In this document: in pieces, positions 50,212 through 60,219 of the stretch
Position numbering within the stretch: the first letter of the stretch is position 1
How the letters are laid out: the number at the start of each line of letters is the position of its first letter
Notes under the pieces: model-generated
Seen by the model: the letters and a program-made list of their open reading frames with translations, nothing else
The model's database searches: none
Told to the model about the DNA's origin: nothing
From: Clostridia bacterium
GTDB lineage: Bacteria > Bacillota > Clostridia > Oscillospirales > CAG-272
NCBI GenBank assembly: GCA_017420755.1
Contig: JAFQOG010000023.1
Coordinates: 36,186 to 100,185, forward strand
DNA length: 64,000 nucleotides
Direction of reading: 5' to 3'
Translations under genes and position numbers: made by a program

Positions 50212-51471
50212 ATGGAAAGAACAGAAAGGTTTATTCAATTTGGTGAGGGTGGGTTTTTGCGTGGCTTTGCCGATTGGATGATTCAAAAAATAAATGATGA
50301 AGCTGACTTTGAGGGTAGCGTTGTTGTGGTTCAGCCAATTAAGGATGGACTTTGCGATGTGCTTTCAAGTCAAGGATGCAAATATACACATTTAATTCGT
50401 GGCGAGGAAGGATATGAATCCAGCGTTATTGACGTTATTTCTCGTTGTGTGAAGCCATATGATGATTTTGATTCGTACTTAGCTCTTGCCAGTCAGCCCG
50501 AATTAAGATATATCATTTCAAACACAACCGAATCGGGCATTGCTTTTGTCCCAAGTGATAAGGACACAGATGCGCCACCATCATCTTTCCCAGCCAAGCT
50601 TACTTTGCTTCTGAAAAAAAGATTTGACTTAGGACTTAGTGGATTTATTTTCTTACCTTGCGAGCTTATTGACCGTAACGGAGATAATCTAAAGGTTTGT
50701 ATTTTAAAATACTCAGACCTTTGGGGCTATGGCAACGAGTTTAAGGCTTGGGTTGAAAAGGAAAATGTATTTACCAACACCTTGGTTGATAGAATTAACA
50801 CAGGCTACCCCAAGGGCGAGGATATCGAACTTACCTTTGATGACAAGATGGTAAACACATCTGAATTTTTCCATCTTTGGGTTATCGAAACCGACTATGA
50901 CCTTGAAAAGGAGCTACCATTTAAGGCGGCTGGGCTTAATGTTATAGTTACTCCCGATGCACTCGAAAAATATAGAACTCGTAAGGTTCGTATTTTAAAT
51001 GGTGCGCACACCTCACTCGTGCCTTTTGCTTTGCTTTCTGGCTTTGATACTGTTAAATCCTGCGTTGATGATGCCAAAATGAATGCTTACATTAGAAGAT
51101 GTATTTTTGACGAAATCATCCCAACTCTTGATTTGCCAAAGGACGAGCTTATTGAGTACGCAGAAAACGTTTTGGTACGCTTCTCTAACCCTTATATTAA
51201 GCACTATTTAAGCTCTATTGCGCTTAACTCTGTTAGCAAATTTAAGGTTAGAGTATTGCCTTCCATTCTTGAATATAAAAGACGCTTTGGCGTTTACCCA
51301 AAAACTCTTGTTTTTGCTCTTAAAAAGCTACTTGAGTTTTATAAGACCGATATGACAAATGACGACCCCGAAATTTGCGCATTCTTAAAAAGTGCAACAA
51401 CTAAAGAGGCTTTAGCTAATAACAAGCTATGGGGCACAGATTTATCCGATTTATTAGGAGATTTAGAATGA
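50212..51471 (+). CDS. uxaB: Tagaturonate reductase (altronate oxidoreductase)
   Basis: 419 residues of the mannitol dehydrogenase / polyol long-chain family. FIQFGEGGFLRGFADWM near residue 7 begins the NAD-binding domain, ISNTTESGIAF near 103 and FLPCELIDRNGD near 145 are typical UxaB segments, and KVRILNGAHTSLVPFALLSG near 262 holds the catalytic Lys/Asn/His region. It reduces tagaturonate from galacturonate to altronate with NADH. First gene of the uxaBAC operon, overlapping uxaA by ATGA. Confidence 0.93.
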   Translation: MERTERFIQFGEGGFLRGFADWMIQKINDEADFEGSVVVVQPIKDGLCDVLSSQGCKYTHLIRGEEGYESSVIDVISRCVKPYDDFDSYLALASQPELRYIISNTTESGIAFVPSDKDTDAPPSSFPAKLTLLLKKRFDLGLSGFIFLPCELIDRNGDNLKVCILKYSDLWGYGNEFKAWVEKENVFTNTLVDRINTGYPKGEDIELTFDDKMVNTSEFFHLWVIETDYDLEKELPFKAAGLNVIVTPDALEKYRTRKVRILNGAHTSLVPFALLSGFDTVKSCVDDAKMNAYIRRCIFDEIIPTLDLPKDELIEYAENVLVRFSNPYIKHYLSSIALNSVSKFKVRVLPSILEYKRRFGVYPKTLVFALKKLLEFYKTDMTNDDPEICAFLKSATTKEALANNKLWGTDLSDLLGDLE

Positions 51472-52835
51472 TAATCAACAAGCTTGACAATGTTGAAATA
51501 AATCTTGACAATGGACACAAGTATGCTCTTTGCGATATAAGAGAGGGCGAAAATGTCATAAAATACGGAAATCCAATAGGACACGCAGCAGTCGATATAA
51601 AAAAGGGTGAACACGTGCACACTCACAATATGAAAACTAATCTTTCAGGTGAGCTTACATATGAGTATTCAGGTGGTGTTGCCTATTCTTATACCGAAAG
51701 TGATAAAACATTTCTTGGCTATGTGCGTGAAAATGGCGACATTGGCATAAGAAATGAGATTTGGATTTTGCCAACTGTTGGCTGCGTAAATAAAATCGCA
51801 GAAAAGTTAGCTTCCTTGACGGACACCTTTGCATTTACTCATCCGTTTGGCTGCTCACAATTAGGAGATGACCAAAAGACAACTCAGCTGATTTTAAAGG
51901 GACTTGTTAATCATCCAAACGCCGGTGGTGTTTTAGTGCTTGGATTGGGGTGTGAAAACAACAATATAGATGAGTTTAAAAAGGTGCTTGGCAAGTGGAA
52001 TGATGATAGAGTTAAATTCCTTAACTGTCAAGACCACAATGACGAAATTGGCGAGGGTGTTAAGCTTATTGACGAATTAAAGAAATATGCCTCGAAATTT
52101 GAAAAAACACCAGTACCTGTGTCTAAATTGCGCGTTGGATTAAAGTGTGGTGGCAGTGATGGCTATAGCGGAATTTCGGCAAACCCACTTCTCGGTCACT
52201 TTAGCAATACGCTTACCTCATTCGGTGGCTCTGTGGTGCTGACCGAAGTGCCTGAAATGTTCGGTGCTGAGCATCTTTTGATGGAAAGGGCTGAAAACTA
52301 CGAGGTATTTGAAAATACTGTTTCTTTAATAAATAATTTCAAAAGCTATTATGTTTCACACAATCAAGTGGTTTACGAAAACCCTTCTCCCGGCAACAAG
52401 GCGGGCGGAATTACAACGCTTGAGGAAAAATCGCTTGGATGTATTCAAAAGGGTGGCGCTTGTGTTGTTCGCGATGTACTTGACTATGGCGATACAATTA
52501 AAAAATCCGGACTTTCCCTTTTAAATGGCCCGGGTAATGACATTGTGGCTATTACCAATTTAACTGCTTGTGGCGCGCACATGATACTATTTACAACCGG
52601 TCGTGGCACCCCTCTCGGTGCGCCCGTACCAACTGTTAAAGTGGCGACAAACAATAATTTAGCAACTAAAAAATCTTCTTGGATTGATTTTGATGCTTCC
52701 CCTACACTTTTAGGCAAGGATTTAGATGATGAGTTCTTTGACTACGTACTAAATGTAGCAAGTGGAAAGGAAACAAAAAATGAAGAAAACGGATACCGTG
52801 AAATTTCAATTTTCAAGGACGGAGTTACACTATGA
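51468..52835 (+). CDS. uxaA: Altronate dehydratase
   Basis: 455 residues; the start at MIINKLDNVEINLDNG overlaps the uxaB stop (ATGA), which is preferred over a longer frame. An N-terminal SAF domain (about 1-80, with VHTHNMKTNLSGE holding the metal-binding His pair) is followed by the UxaA catalytic region: GCVNKIAEKL, HPFGCSQLGDDQKTT and LGCENNNIDEF with candidate Fe-ligand Cys, LRVGLKCGGSDGYSGISANP near 220 and TTGRGTPLGAPVPTVKVATN. It converts altronate to 2-keto-3-deoxygluconate. Confidence 0.94.
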   Translation: MIINKLDNVEINLDNGHKYALCDIREGENVIKYGNPIGHAAVDIKKGEHVHTHNMKTNLSGELTYEYSGGVAYSYTESDKTFLGYVRENGDIGIRNEIWILPTVGCVNKIAEKLASLTDTFAFTHPFGCSQLGDDQKTTQLILKGLVNHPNAGGVLVLGLGCENNNIDEFKKVLGKWNDDRVKFLNCQDHNDEIGEGVKLIDELKKYASKFEKTPVPVSKLRVGLKCGGSDGYSGISANPLLGHFSNTLTSFGGSVVLTEVPEMFGAEHLLMERAENYEVFENTVSLINNFKSYYVSHNQVVYENPSPGNKAGGITTLEEKSLGCIQKGGACVVRDVLDYGDTIKKSGLSLLNGPGNDIVAITNLTACGAHMILFTTGRGTPLGAPVPTVKVATNNNLATKKSSWIDFDASPTLLGKDLDDEFFDYVLNVASGKETKNEENGYREISIFKDGVTL

Positions 52836-54199
52836 AAACTATAATTAATGATGAATTTTTACTAAATACAAAAACTGCGAAGGAGCTATACGAGATAGCA
52901 AAGGATATGCCAATTATCGACTATCACTGCCATCTTGACCCTAAGCTTATCGCTATTGACTATAAGTTTGACAATTTAGGAGAGCTTTTCCTCGGTGGCG
53001 ACCACTACAAATGGCGTATGATGCGTTCCTTTGGAATTGATGAAAGATATGTGACAGGAGATGCTACATTTAAAGAAAAATTTAAGGCTTTTGCCACTGC
53101 CTTACAATATGCTATCGGCAATCCTCTTTACCACTGGACACATCTTGAGTTAAAAAGATATTTCGGCATTGATGAGGCCTTGTGCGAGGAAAACGCTGAC
53201 GAAATTTACGAAAAATGTACCACTCTTTTAAGAACTGATGAGTATTCTGCCCGTAATCTTATTAAAAACTCAAATGTTGAGGTTGTTTGCACAACCGACG
53301 ACCCAATTGACACACTTGAATATCACGACCAAATAAAAGATAGTGAATTTAGTGTAAAGGTGCTCCCTGCATTCAGACCCGACAAGGCAGTAAACATTCA
53401 TAAGGAAACATTCTTGCCTTATATTGAAAAGGCTGGGGTTAAGAGCTACGAGGAGTTAAAGTCTTGGCTTTCAAGTCGTCTTGATTTCTTCCACTCAAAG
53501 GGCTGTCGTTTATCCGACCACGGTCTTGATTTTGTTCCATACACATTAGGCGATGCTTCTAATATTTTCAACAAGGCACTAAATGGTGAAGCTTTAACAA
53601 AAGAAGAAATTGATGCTTATATGACCGACTTGCTTGTTTTCTTCGGCAAGGAATATGCAAAGCGTGGCTGGTGTATGCAAATCCACGTTGGTGCTATTAG
53701 AAACAACAACACTAAAATGTATAAAAGGCTCGGTCCTGACACAGGCTATGACAGCATAGCAGAAACTAACCTCGGTGAAAATCTTTCAAAGCTACTTGAT
53801 ACATTGGAAATGGACGATTCTTTACCCAAAACCATTCTCTATTCGCTAAATCCAAAGGACAATTATGTTTTAGCTACTCTTATGGGTTGCTTCCAAGGAG
53901 CTGAAGCAAGAGGCAAAATTCAGCTCGGCTCTGGCTGGTGGTTCAACGACCAAAAGGACGGTATGGAGGAACAATTAAAGGCTCTTGGTAACCTTGGAGT
54001 TCTTGGCTCCTTTGTTGGTATGCTGACCGACTCACGTAGCTTTGTTTCTTACACAAGACACGATTATTTCCGTAGGATTTTATGCAATCTAATTGGCGAT
54101 TGGGTTGAAAATGGACTCTATCCAAACGATAAAGCTATGCTTGAAAAGATTATTCGTGGCATTTCCTACGAGAATGCGAATAGTTATTTTGGGTTTTAA
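52832..54199 (+). CDS. uxaC: Uronate isomerase
   Basis: 455 residues, a divergent amidohydrolase-superfamily barrel. PIIDYHCHLDPKLIAID near 28 carries the H-x-H metal pair, VCTTDDPIDTLEYH near 150 and LSDHGLDFVP near 225 are UxaC segments, and MQIHVGAIRNNN near 285 and GSGWWFNDQKDGMEEQL near 365 complete the pattern. It isomerises galacturonate to tagaturonate (and glucuronate to fructuronate). It overlaps uxaA by ATGA and ends the operon; the genes for KDG kinase and aldolase are not in the window. Confidence 0.96.
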   Translation: MKTIINDEFLLNTKTAKELYEIAKDMPIIDYHCHLDPKLIAIDYKFDNLGELFLGGDHYKWRMMRSFGIDERYVTGDATFKEKFKAFATALQYAIGNPLYHWTHLELKRYFGIDEALCEENADEIYEKCTTLLRTDEYSARNLIKNSNVEVVCTTDDPIDTLEYHDQIKDSEFSVKVLPAFRPDKAVNIHKETFLPYIEKAGVKSYEELKSWLSSRLDFFHSKGCRLSDHGLDFVPYTLGDASNIFNKALNGEALTKEEIDAYMTDLLVFFGKEYAKRGWCMQIHVGAIRNNNTKMYKRLGPDTGYDSIAETNLGENLSKLLDTLEMDDSLPKTILYSLNPKDNYVLATLMGCFQGAEARGKIQLGSGWWFNDQKDGMEEQLKALGNLGVLGSFVGMLTDSRSFVSYTRHDYFRRILCNLIGDWVENGLYPNDKAMLEKIIRGISYENANSYFGF

Positions 54200-54205
54200 T
54201 TAAAA

Positions 54206-54249
54206 TCCCTCCGTCTGCTATCGCAGACACCTCCCTTTTCAAAGGAGGC
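54206..54249. repeat. Double-hairpin dispersed repeat, copy 2
   Basis: TCCCTCCGTCTGC-tatc-GCAGAC then CTCCCTTTtcAAAGGAG, the same two-hairpin plan as 10113-10155. It lies 7 bp after the uxaC stop codon and before its terminator. Confidence 0.75.
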
Positions 54250-54260
54250 TACTGATATAG

Positions 54261-54290
54261 AAAAAGCACTTGCAATCGCAAGTGCTTTTT
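54261..54290. terminator. Terminator of uxaBAC operon and lipoprotein gene
   Basis: AAAAAGCACTTGC-aatc-GCAAGTGCTTTTT, a fully paired 13-bp stem with T-runs on both strands. Nearly identical (27 of 30 bases) to the terminator at 56384-56413 on the other side of the lipoprotein gene. Confidence 0.93.
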
Positions 54291-54297
54291 GGTTTGA

Positions 54298-56193
54298 TTA
54301 TTCTAAAATTTCTACACTGACAATTTCCTTGGTGAATTTATCTATTGTATAAAGATATCCACCACCCCATATGTCAACATCCTGATTTATATCGCCTACA
54401 TATTCGGGATAAATAAACACGTAATGGTAATAATCATATTGTCCATCTATGGTTTTTGCTTTATATACAAAGCCCTCTGGCAAGGCTTGCTTTTCACTTG
54501 AAGAAAAATGCTCTAACGCTATCACAACAGCACCTTGTGAATCTGTAAAATCTGCCAATCCGTCAATATAGATTGTAGCATTGACTGTCTTTACCGATAC
54601 ATTTTCAGGTAACTCGCCTATTTCGTCCTTTGGCACAACTATAACACACGAGTTTTCATATAATATCGCATCAACGAGCTCACCCTTTGAAGCATACTCA
54701 TTATTCGTGAAATAAACTATATCCCCAACAAGTCTTGCATCACTTATGTCGAGCTCGCGATGATGCCAATTAGGTATAACAAAAACATAGTTATTCTCAA
54801 ATGTACTCTCGGTTATTTTTTTCAGCCCTTCGCTGTTTTCAATACAAGAGCCGAGAGCATTTACATATTCCTCATACGTTGTAAACACATCATTTTTATG
54901 ATATTTACTTCCCACATTTGCGTAAATTACATACGGGTTCTTTGGAAAATAGGTGCCATTTTGGGAGCTTATATAGCTGACGCGGATTTTTTTGACACAT
55001 TCAAGAACGCTTAATTTATCAAGTAGCTCATCTTGGCATGTGAAATAGGTATCAAAATCAGGGAAGGTAATTAAAATCATATTGTTTGGAAGGTCTTGAG
55101 TGTCAATATGAATATCTTTTCTATCAGAGCTATTCCACGGGTTAAACTGATTTAAAACATTTCTTATCCAGCTATATGCCAAGCTTTTTTCTTCTGTGCA
55201 TTCAACTAAAACAGTGTAGCTATATACATTTGGTGCATATGCGATAAATTCGTTTCCATTTTGATCCTTACAAATATATCCCATATCAAATTTTGTCGGG
55301 TCTTTTTTATCTTCTATTTTTTCCATTTCATCGCCAAAGTTGTGGTAATCAAGGTCGAAGGAAACCTTTTCATTTCTTGGCTCGATTGGTGACAAGCCAG
55401 CCTTTAGATCGCGTGGGTCAAAAATGAATATAGAGGCAATAGGATGCTTTTCGGCAGGGAAACCCCAAGCGTCAAATTGCTCCTTTACTCTTTTTTGGTC
55501 GGTAACGAGGTAAATATATCTTCCCGTACACTCCTCTAAAGTCTTATATTCACCGCCTCTATTGATGATAACATATTCATCCTTTATATCATACTCAGCC
55601 CTTATCCTGTCAATAGTGCTTGCAGTTAAAACCTCTTTAGTAACGCTTGCGTATTTAAAGGAATATGAAACCACCTCTCCATATAGCTCCGTTCTGCCCG
55701 GATAGCTTTCTAGAATGTACATATCACCTGTGTACTCAATAGTGATAGTATCGCCTGCAACTATATCGTCCGGTATTGTAACGTTTTCAAAGCCATATAC
55801 TAACTTACTATAATCAACAAGCAAGGTTGCAGTGCTTTCGTGATGGAATCCGTAGTCGTAGTTAAATTGCCAAGTCACTGTTTGCGTATTTTTTGATGGT
55901 ACTTCTGGCTTTTCAGTATCCTTGCTTGTGTCAGTTGCAGAATCGTCATTTGTGTCCGTTTTCTTGTCATTTGAGTCATTTTCGCCATTTGTTTCGGTTG
56001 AGGACGACTCGTTTTCTGTGCTTGTTTCTGTTTTGTCTACCAAATCGCTATCAGAATCAGTTGCACTTTCGGTCTCTGTGTCTGGCTCTGTTCCTGTGTT
56101 GGACGCTGTATCGGTATCTATATTGCCACTACATCCACACAATAGTATTACGCCTAAAAGCAACGCAATTAAATAAAAATAACCTTTTTTCAT
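54298..56193 (-). CDS. Lipoprotein of unknown function with Ser/Thr/Asp-rich linker
   Basis: 631 residues. The signal peptide MKKGYFYLIALLLGVILL ends in lipobox L-C-G-C (Cys21), so the protein is lipid-anchored outside the membrane. Residues ~22-95 form a low-complexity linker of Thr, Ser, Asp, Glu and Asn (SATDSDSDLVDKTETSTEN and similar) of the cell-wall-spanning kind. The remaining ~530 residues are mostly beta strands with repeated motifs such as DTITIEYTGDMYILESYPG and NVSVKTVNATIYIDGL; no known domain is recognised. Monocistronic. May be a bacterial surface or sensing protein; no function assigned. Confidence 0.8.
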   Translation of the reverse strand: MKKGYFYLIALLLGVILLCGCSGNIDTDTASNTGTEPDTETESATDSDSDLVDKTETSTENESSSTETNGENDSNDKKTDTNDDSATDTSKDTEKPEVPSKNTQTVTWQFNYDYGFHHESTATLLVDYSKLVYGFENVTIPDDIVAGDTITIEYTGDMYILESYPGRTELYGEVVSYSFKYASVTKEVLTASTIDRIRAEYDIKDEYVIINRGGEYKTLEECTGRYIYLVTDQKRVKEQFDAWGFPAEKHPIASIFIFDPRDLKAGLSPIEPRNEKVSFDLDYHNFGDEMEKIEDKKDPTKFDMGYICKDQNGNEFIAYAPNVYSYTVLVECTEEKSLAYSWIRNVLNQFNPWNSSDRKDIHIDTQDLPNNMILITFPDFDTYFTCQDELLDKLSVLECVKKIRVSYISSQNGTYFPKNPYVIYANVGSKYHKNDVFTTYEEYVNALGSCIENSEGLKKITESTFENNYVFVIPNWHHRELDISDARLVGDIVYFTNNEYASKGELVDAILYENSCVIVVPKDEIGELPENVSVKTVNATIYIDGLADFTDSQGAVVIALEHFSSSEKQALPEGFVYKAKTIDGQYDYYHYVFIYPEYVGDINQDVDIWGGGYLYTIDKFTKEIVSVEILE

Positions 56194-56245
56194 AACAGTG
56201 TCCCCCTTATTATCTTTTCACTTATAAAAACGAATTTGATAAAGA

Positions 56246-56274
56246 AAAGGTTGCTACCACTCTAACCTTTTCCT
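56246..56274 (-). other. Leader hairpin upstream of lipoprotein gene
   Basis: GAAAAGGTT-gctaccactct-AACCTTTTC lies in the untranslated leader between the promoter at 56284 and the start codon. Stem of 9 bp, no clear T-run. May affect mRNA stability. Confidence 0.5.
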
Positions 56275-56283
56275 TTCAATTTT

Positions 56284-56313
56284 ATTGTATCATCTCTATT
56301 TTCTTAGTGTCAA
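56284..56313 (-). promoter_or_regulatory. Promoter of lipoprotein gene
   Basis: Minus-strand TTGACA (56313-56308), 18-nt spacer, TACAAT (56289-56284). The -35 lies in the left arm of the 11-bp inverted repeat TAGTGTCAAGG / CCTTGACACTA (56305-56315 and 56366-56376). Confidence 0.72.
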
Positions 56314-56383
56314 GGGTTGGAATTATATTTCCATTTTTTGTCACAAACTTTTCAGAAAACACACACCTTGACACTATAATCAC

Positions 56384-56413
56384 AAAAAGCACCTGCAAGC
56401 GCAAGTGCTTTTA
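56384..56413. terminator. Terminator of pepD
   Basis: AAAAGCAC-c-TGC-aagc-GCA-a-GTGCTTTT, one mismatch in the stem; see the near-identical hairpin at 54261-54290. Confidence 0.85.
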
Positions 56414-56418
56414 TTCTA

Positions 56419-57852
56419 TTATTTTTTTAAAAAGGTACAAAGAGTTTCGTAAATTCTATCCATCGAATCAATTTCCATTGTTTCACATGGGGTATGTAAA
56501 TCGTGTACATTTGCACCAACAGAAATTGCCGAAAGACCCTTTACCCTTGATGTAATGATTCCACATTCAAGTCCTGCATGAATTAAGGTTGGCTCTGTTT
56601 TTCTGCCTGTTGCTATTTCGTAGGCTCTTTGCCATTTTGTAACAAGAGGAGAATCAGCCTCGTCCTGCCACGAGGGGTATTTTTCGTGATGATAATAGCT
56701 TGCGCCTATCTTGTCTGCCAAAGCTTCAAGCTCTCTCGTCGAATAATCAAGTCCTGCCTCGGTATATGAGCGCGAGGAAAAGCCGATTTTAATTTCTTTT
56801 TCCTTCGTTCTGATTCTTGCTAAGTTTCTTGAAATTGACGGCAGAACAGGTGCTACCTCGCGATATTTTAAAACGGCATTTGGGAGTGATAATATCTTTA
56901 ATACTTTTTCAGTATCCTCAAGGGAAACAACGGCTGACGTGTCTGTTTTTTCAATAGTAACGGATAAATTTTCATCCTCTTTCGCGAATACAGACGTTAG
57001 TGCCATTTCCTTTATTTTATCGAATTCATTCTCTAATTTCTCTGAATTTATAGGCACAATCAGAGCCTCGCACTCACGAGGAATTGCATTGTCCTTATCT
57101 CCTCCTGAAATATACGAAAGATTAAACTTGGTTATTTGGTTTATCATAGAAAGGATTTTACCCATTAATATGTGAGCATTAAGACGTTTTTTGTCAATAT
57201 CCTCGCCAGAATGTCCACCACAAAGACCGCCTATTGTAATTTTGTACGCTGGTTTATCGTTTTTCTCCTTCTTAACCTGCAAGGTCATTTCTGTTCTCAC
57301 CCCACCACAGCAACCGATAATAACGGTATTTTCTTCGGCTGAATCGAGGTTTATCATTTGCTTTGATTCGACCCTTGAATAATCAAATTTTCCAGCGCCA
57401 ACAAGACCGATTTCCTCACTTGATGTAAAAAGGCATTCTATTTTCGGATGAGAAAGCGAGTTGTCATCCAAAATGGCTAACATAATTGCAACACCAAAGC
57501 CGTCGTCAGCCCCCAGGGTTGTGCCATTTGCCCTTAAAATATTCTCTTCTTGAATTAGTTTAATTGGGTCGGTATCAAAATTATGATTTGTTGCCACATT
57601 CTTTTCACAGACCATGTCAGTATGTGCTTGAAGCATAACCGGTATTTCATTTTCCCTACCCTGTGTCGCATTTTTAACTACAAAAACGTTATTATCATCG
57701 TCTATATAGTATTCTAAACCACGTTCCTTTGCGAAATTTACTATGTAATTTGCAACTGCCTTTTCATTGCCTGATGCGCGTGGGATTTTTGAAATTTCTT
57801 CAAAATAATAAAATGGCTTTTCGTTTTTTACTCCCGTAATAGCTTTTAGCAT
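56419..57852 (-). CDS. pepD: Aminoacyl-histidine dipeptidase (beta-Ala-His dipeptidase)
   Basis: 477 residues of the M20C family. Metal-binding and catalytic segments are MLQAHTDMVCEKN near 78, TTLGADDGFGVAIMLAIL near 115, CLFTSSEEIGLVGA near 145 with the Glu-Glu pair, INLDSAEENTVIIG near 173, and a late AGLECGIITSR with HDLHTPCETMEI near 455. KISKIPRASGNEKAVANYIV-like sequence near the start (EEISKIPRASGNEKAVANY) is typical of PepD. It hydrolyses dipeptides such as carnosine and Xaa-His in the cytoplasm. Length matches the family. Confidence 0.94.
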   Translation of the reverse strand: MLKAITGVKNEKPFYYFEEISKIPRASGNEKAVANYIVNFAKERGLEYYIDDDNNVFVVKNATQGRENEIPVMLQAHTDMVCEKNVATNHNFDTDPIKLIQEENILRANGTTLGADDGFGVAIMLAILDDNSLSHPKIECLFTSSEEIGLVGAGKFDYSRVESKQMINLDSAEENTVIIGCCGGVRTEMTLQVKKEKNDKPAYKITIGGLCGGHSGEDIDKKRLNAHILMGKILSMINQITKFNLSYISGGDKDNAIPRECEALIVPINSEKLENEFDKIKEMALTSVFAKEDENLSVTIEKTDTSAVVSLEDTEKVLKILSLPNAVLKYREVAPVLPSISRNLARIRTKEKEIKIGFSSRSYTEAGLDYSTRELEALADKIGASYYHHEKYPSWQDEADSPLVTKWQRAYEIATGRKTEPTLIHAGLECGIITSRVKGLSAISVGANVHDLHTPCETMEIDSMDRIYETLCTFLKK

Positions 57853-57961
57853 TGCTTTCTCCTTAATTTATGCTTTGCCGTTTTATGGCATATCTTTCTA
57901 TGATTTATTTTATCACCACAAGTCAAAAATGTAAATAGGTTGTTAAAAGTATTTATTTTTC

Positions 57962-57990
57962 TTGACAGAGAGTTAATATTATTATATAAT
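57962..57990 (+). promoter_or_regulatory. ATP synthase operon promoter
   Basis: Perfect consensus TTGACA (57962-57967), 17-nt spacer, TATAAT (57985-57990). The leader of about 50 nt has AAAGGAGG before atpI. Confidence 0.92.
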
Positions 57991-58045
57991 ATTATTTGCA
58001 TATTATATGCCATTTTTTGGCTATCGATTTTGAAAGGAGGTACCT

Positions 58046-58457
58046 ATGAAAAAGATTGATCCTGTCATTTGGAAGGAAACCGGCTTTATTGCCCTTGTAT
58101 CATTTATTTTGAGTGTTTTAATGCAATCCATTTTCCTTATTATCAGCCATTGGGTCGTGGGTGCGTGGGACTACACCGTTATTCTTGGAAACTTACTTGG
58201 CTATCTTTTTGCTGTTGGCAACTTTTTCCTCATGTGCTTAACAGTTCAAAAGGCGCTTACAAAGGATGAAAAGGATGCGGCTAACTTTGTTAGACTTTCA
58301 CAAATGGGACGTATGCTTTTGCTTTTCCTTGTTGCCTTGGCAGCGTATTTCATTCCTGTTTTCAACATTATTGCAGTTGTAATTCCTTTCTTATTCCCGA
58401 GAATCGCAATCATGTTTAGGCCTCTTGCTTCAATGATAAAGCAAAGGAGGAATAAAA

Positions 58458-58465
<8 letters not shown>
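58046..58465 (+). CDS. atpI: ATP synthase subunit I (AtpI-like assembly protein)
   Basis: 139 residues with four predicted transmembrane helices and a basic C-terminus (MIKQRRNKNE). AAAGGAGG precedes the ATG. AtpI/Atp-I proteins vary in sequence and are recognised by size, hydropathy and place as the first gene before atpB; here the next gene overlaps by 8 nt. They help assemble the c-ring and, in some anaerobes, the Na+-type rotor. Sequence motifs alone would not identify it. Confidence 0.75.
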
Positions 58466-59680
<1,215 letters not shown>

Positions 59681-59697
59681 TTTATAGGAATTATTAG

Positions 59698-60219
59698 ATG
59701 ATGTTTGCTGCTGTTGAGGTTCAATCGTTAGGTGTCATCTCTTTAAACCTTTGGTCTATTCTCTTTTCACTTTTAAACCTTGTTATACTTTTTGTGCTCG
59801 CTAAAAAATTTCTTTATAAGCCTGTAAAAAAGATGCTTAATGAACGTCAGGCGACTATTGATGCAAGCTATAAAAAGGCTGAGGAAGCTGAATTATCTGC
59901 TCAAAAAAGCAAGGAAGAATATGAAAAAAGACTTGAAAGCGCCAAGGATGAGGCTGATGACATTATAAAAAATGCCGTATCAACCGCTAAGGCTCGCGAA
60001 AAGGACATAATCGCTGACGCCAAGGAGGAATCCGAGCATATTATAAGACAAGCTAAAGAAAATGCTGAGCTTGAAATTAAAAGGTCTCAAGAGGTTATCA
60101 AGGATGAAATTGTTGATGTTTCAACCAAGCTGACCGAAAAGCTTCTTGAAAGAGAAATCAATATGGAAAACAACAAGGATATTGTTGACTCCTTTATTGA
60201 TGAATTAGGTGAAGAATAA
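59698..60219 (+). CDS. atpF: F-type ATP synthase subunit b
   Basis: 173 residues. One N-terminal membrane helix (LWSILFSLLNLVILFVLAKKF, about 19-39) is followed by a long charged coiled coil (KPVKKMLNERQATIDASYKK onward) that forms the peripheral stalk. Length and layout are standard. Its stop overlaps the atpH start (TAATG). Confidence 0.92.
   Translation: MMFAAVEVQSLGVISLNLWSILFSLLNLVILFVLAKKFLYKPVKKMLNERQATIDASYKKAEEAELSAQKSKEEYEKRLESAKDEADDIIKNAVSTAKAREKDIIADAKEESEHIIRQAKENAELEIKRSQEVIKDEIVDVSTKLTEKLLEREINMENNKDIVDSFIDELGEE

Noticed and set aside
55893-56195. Ser/Leu-rich plus-strand frames opposite the lipoprotein N-terminus
   Set aside because: Antisense of the low-complexity Ser/Thr/Asp linker; no initiation signal.
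56246-56313. Second T-box leader upstream of the lipoprotein gene
   Set aside because: AGAGTGGTAGCAACC only partly resembles the T-box motif, the leader is under 100 nt and there is no Stem I or competing terminator.
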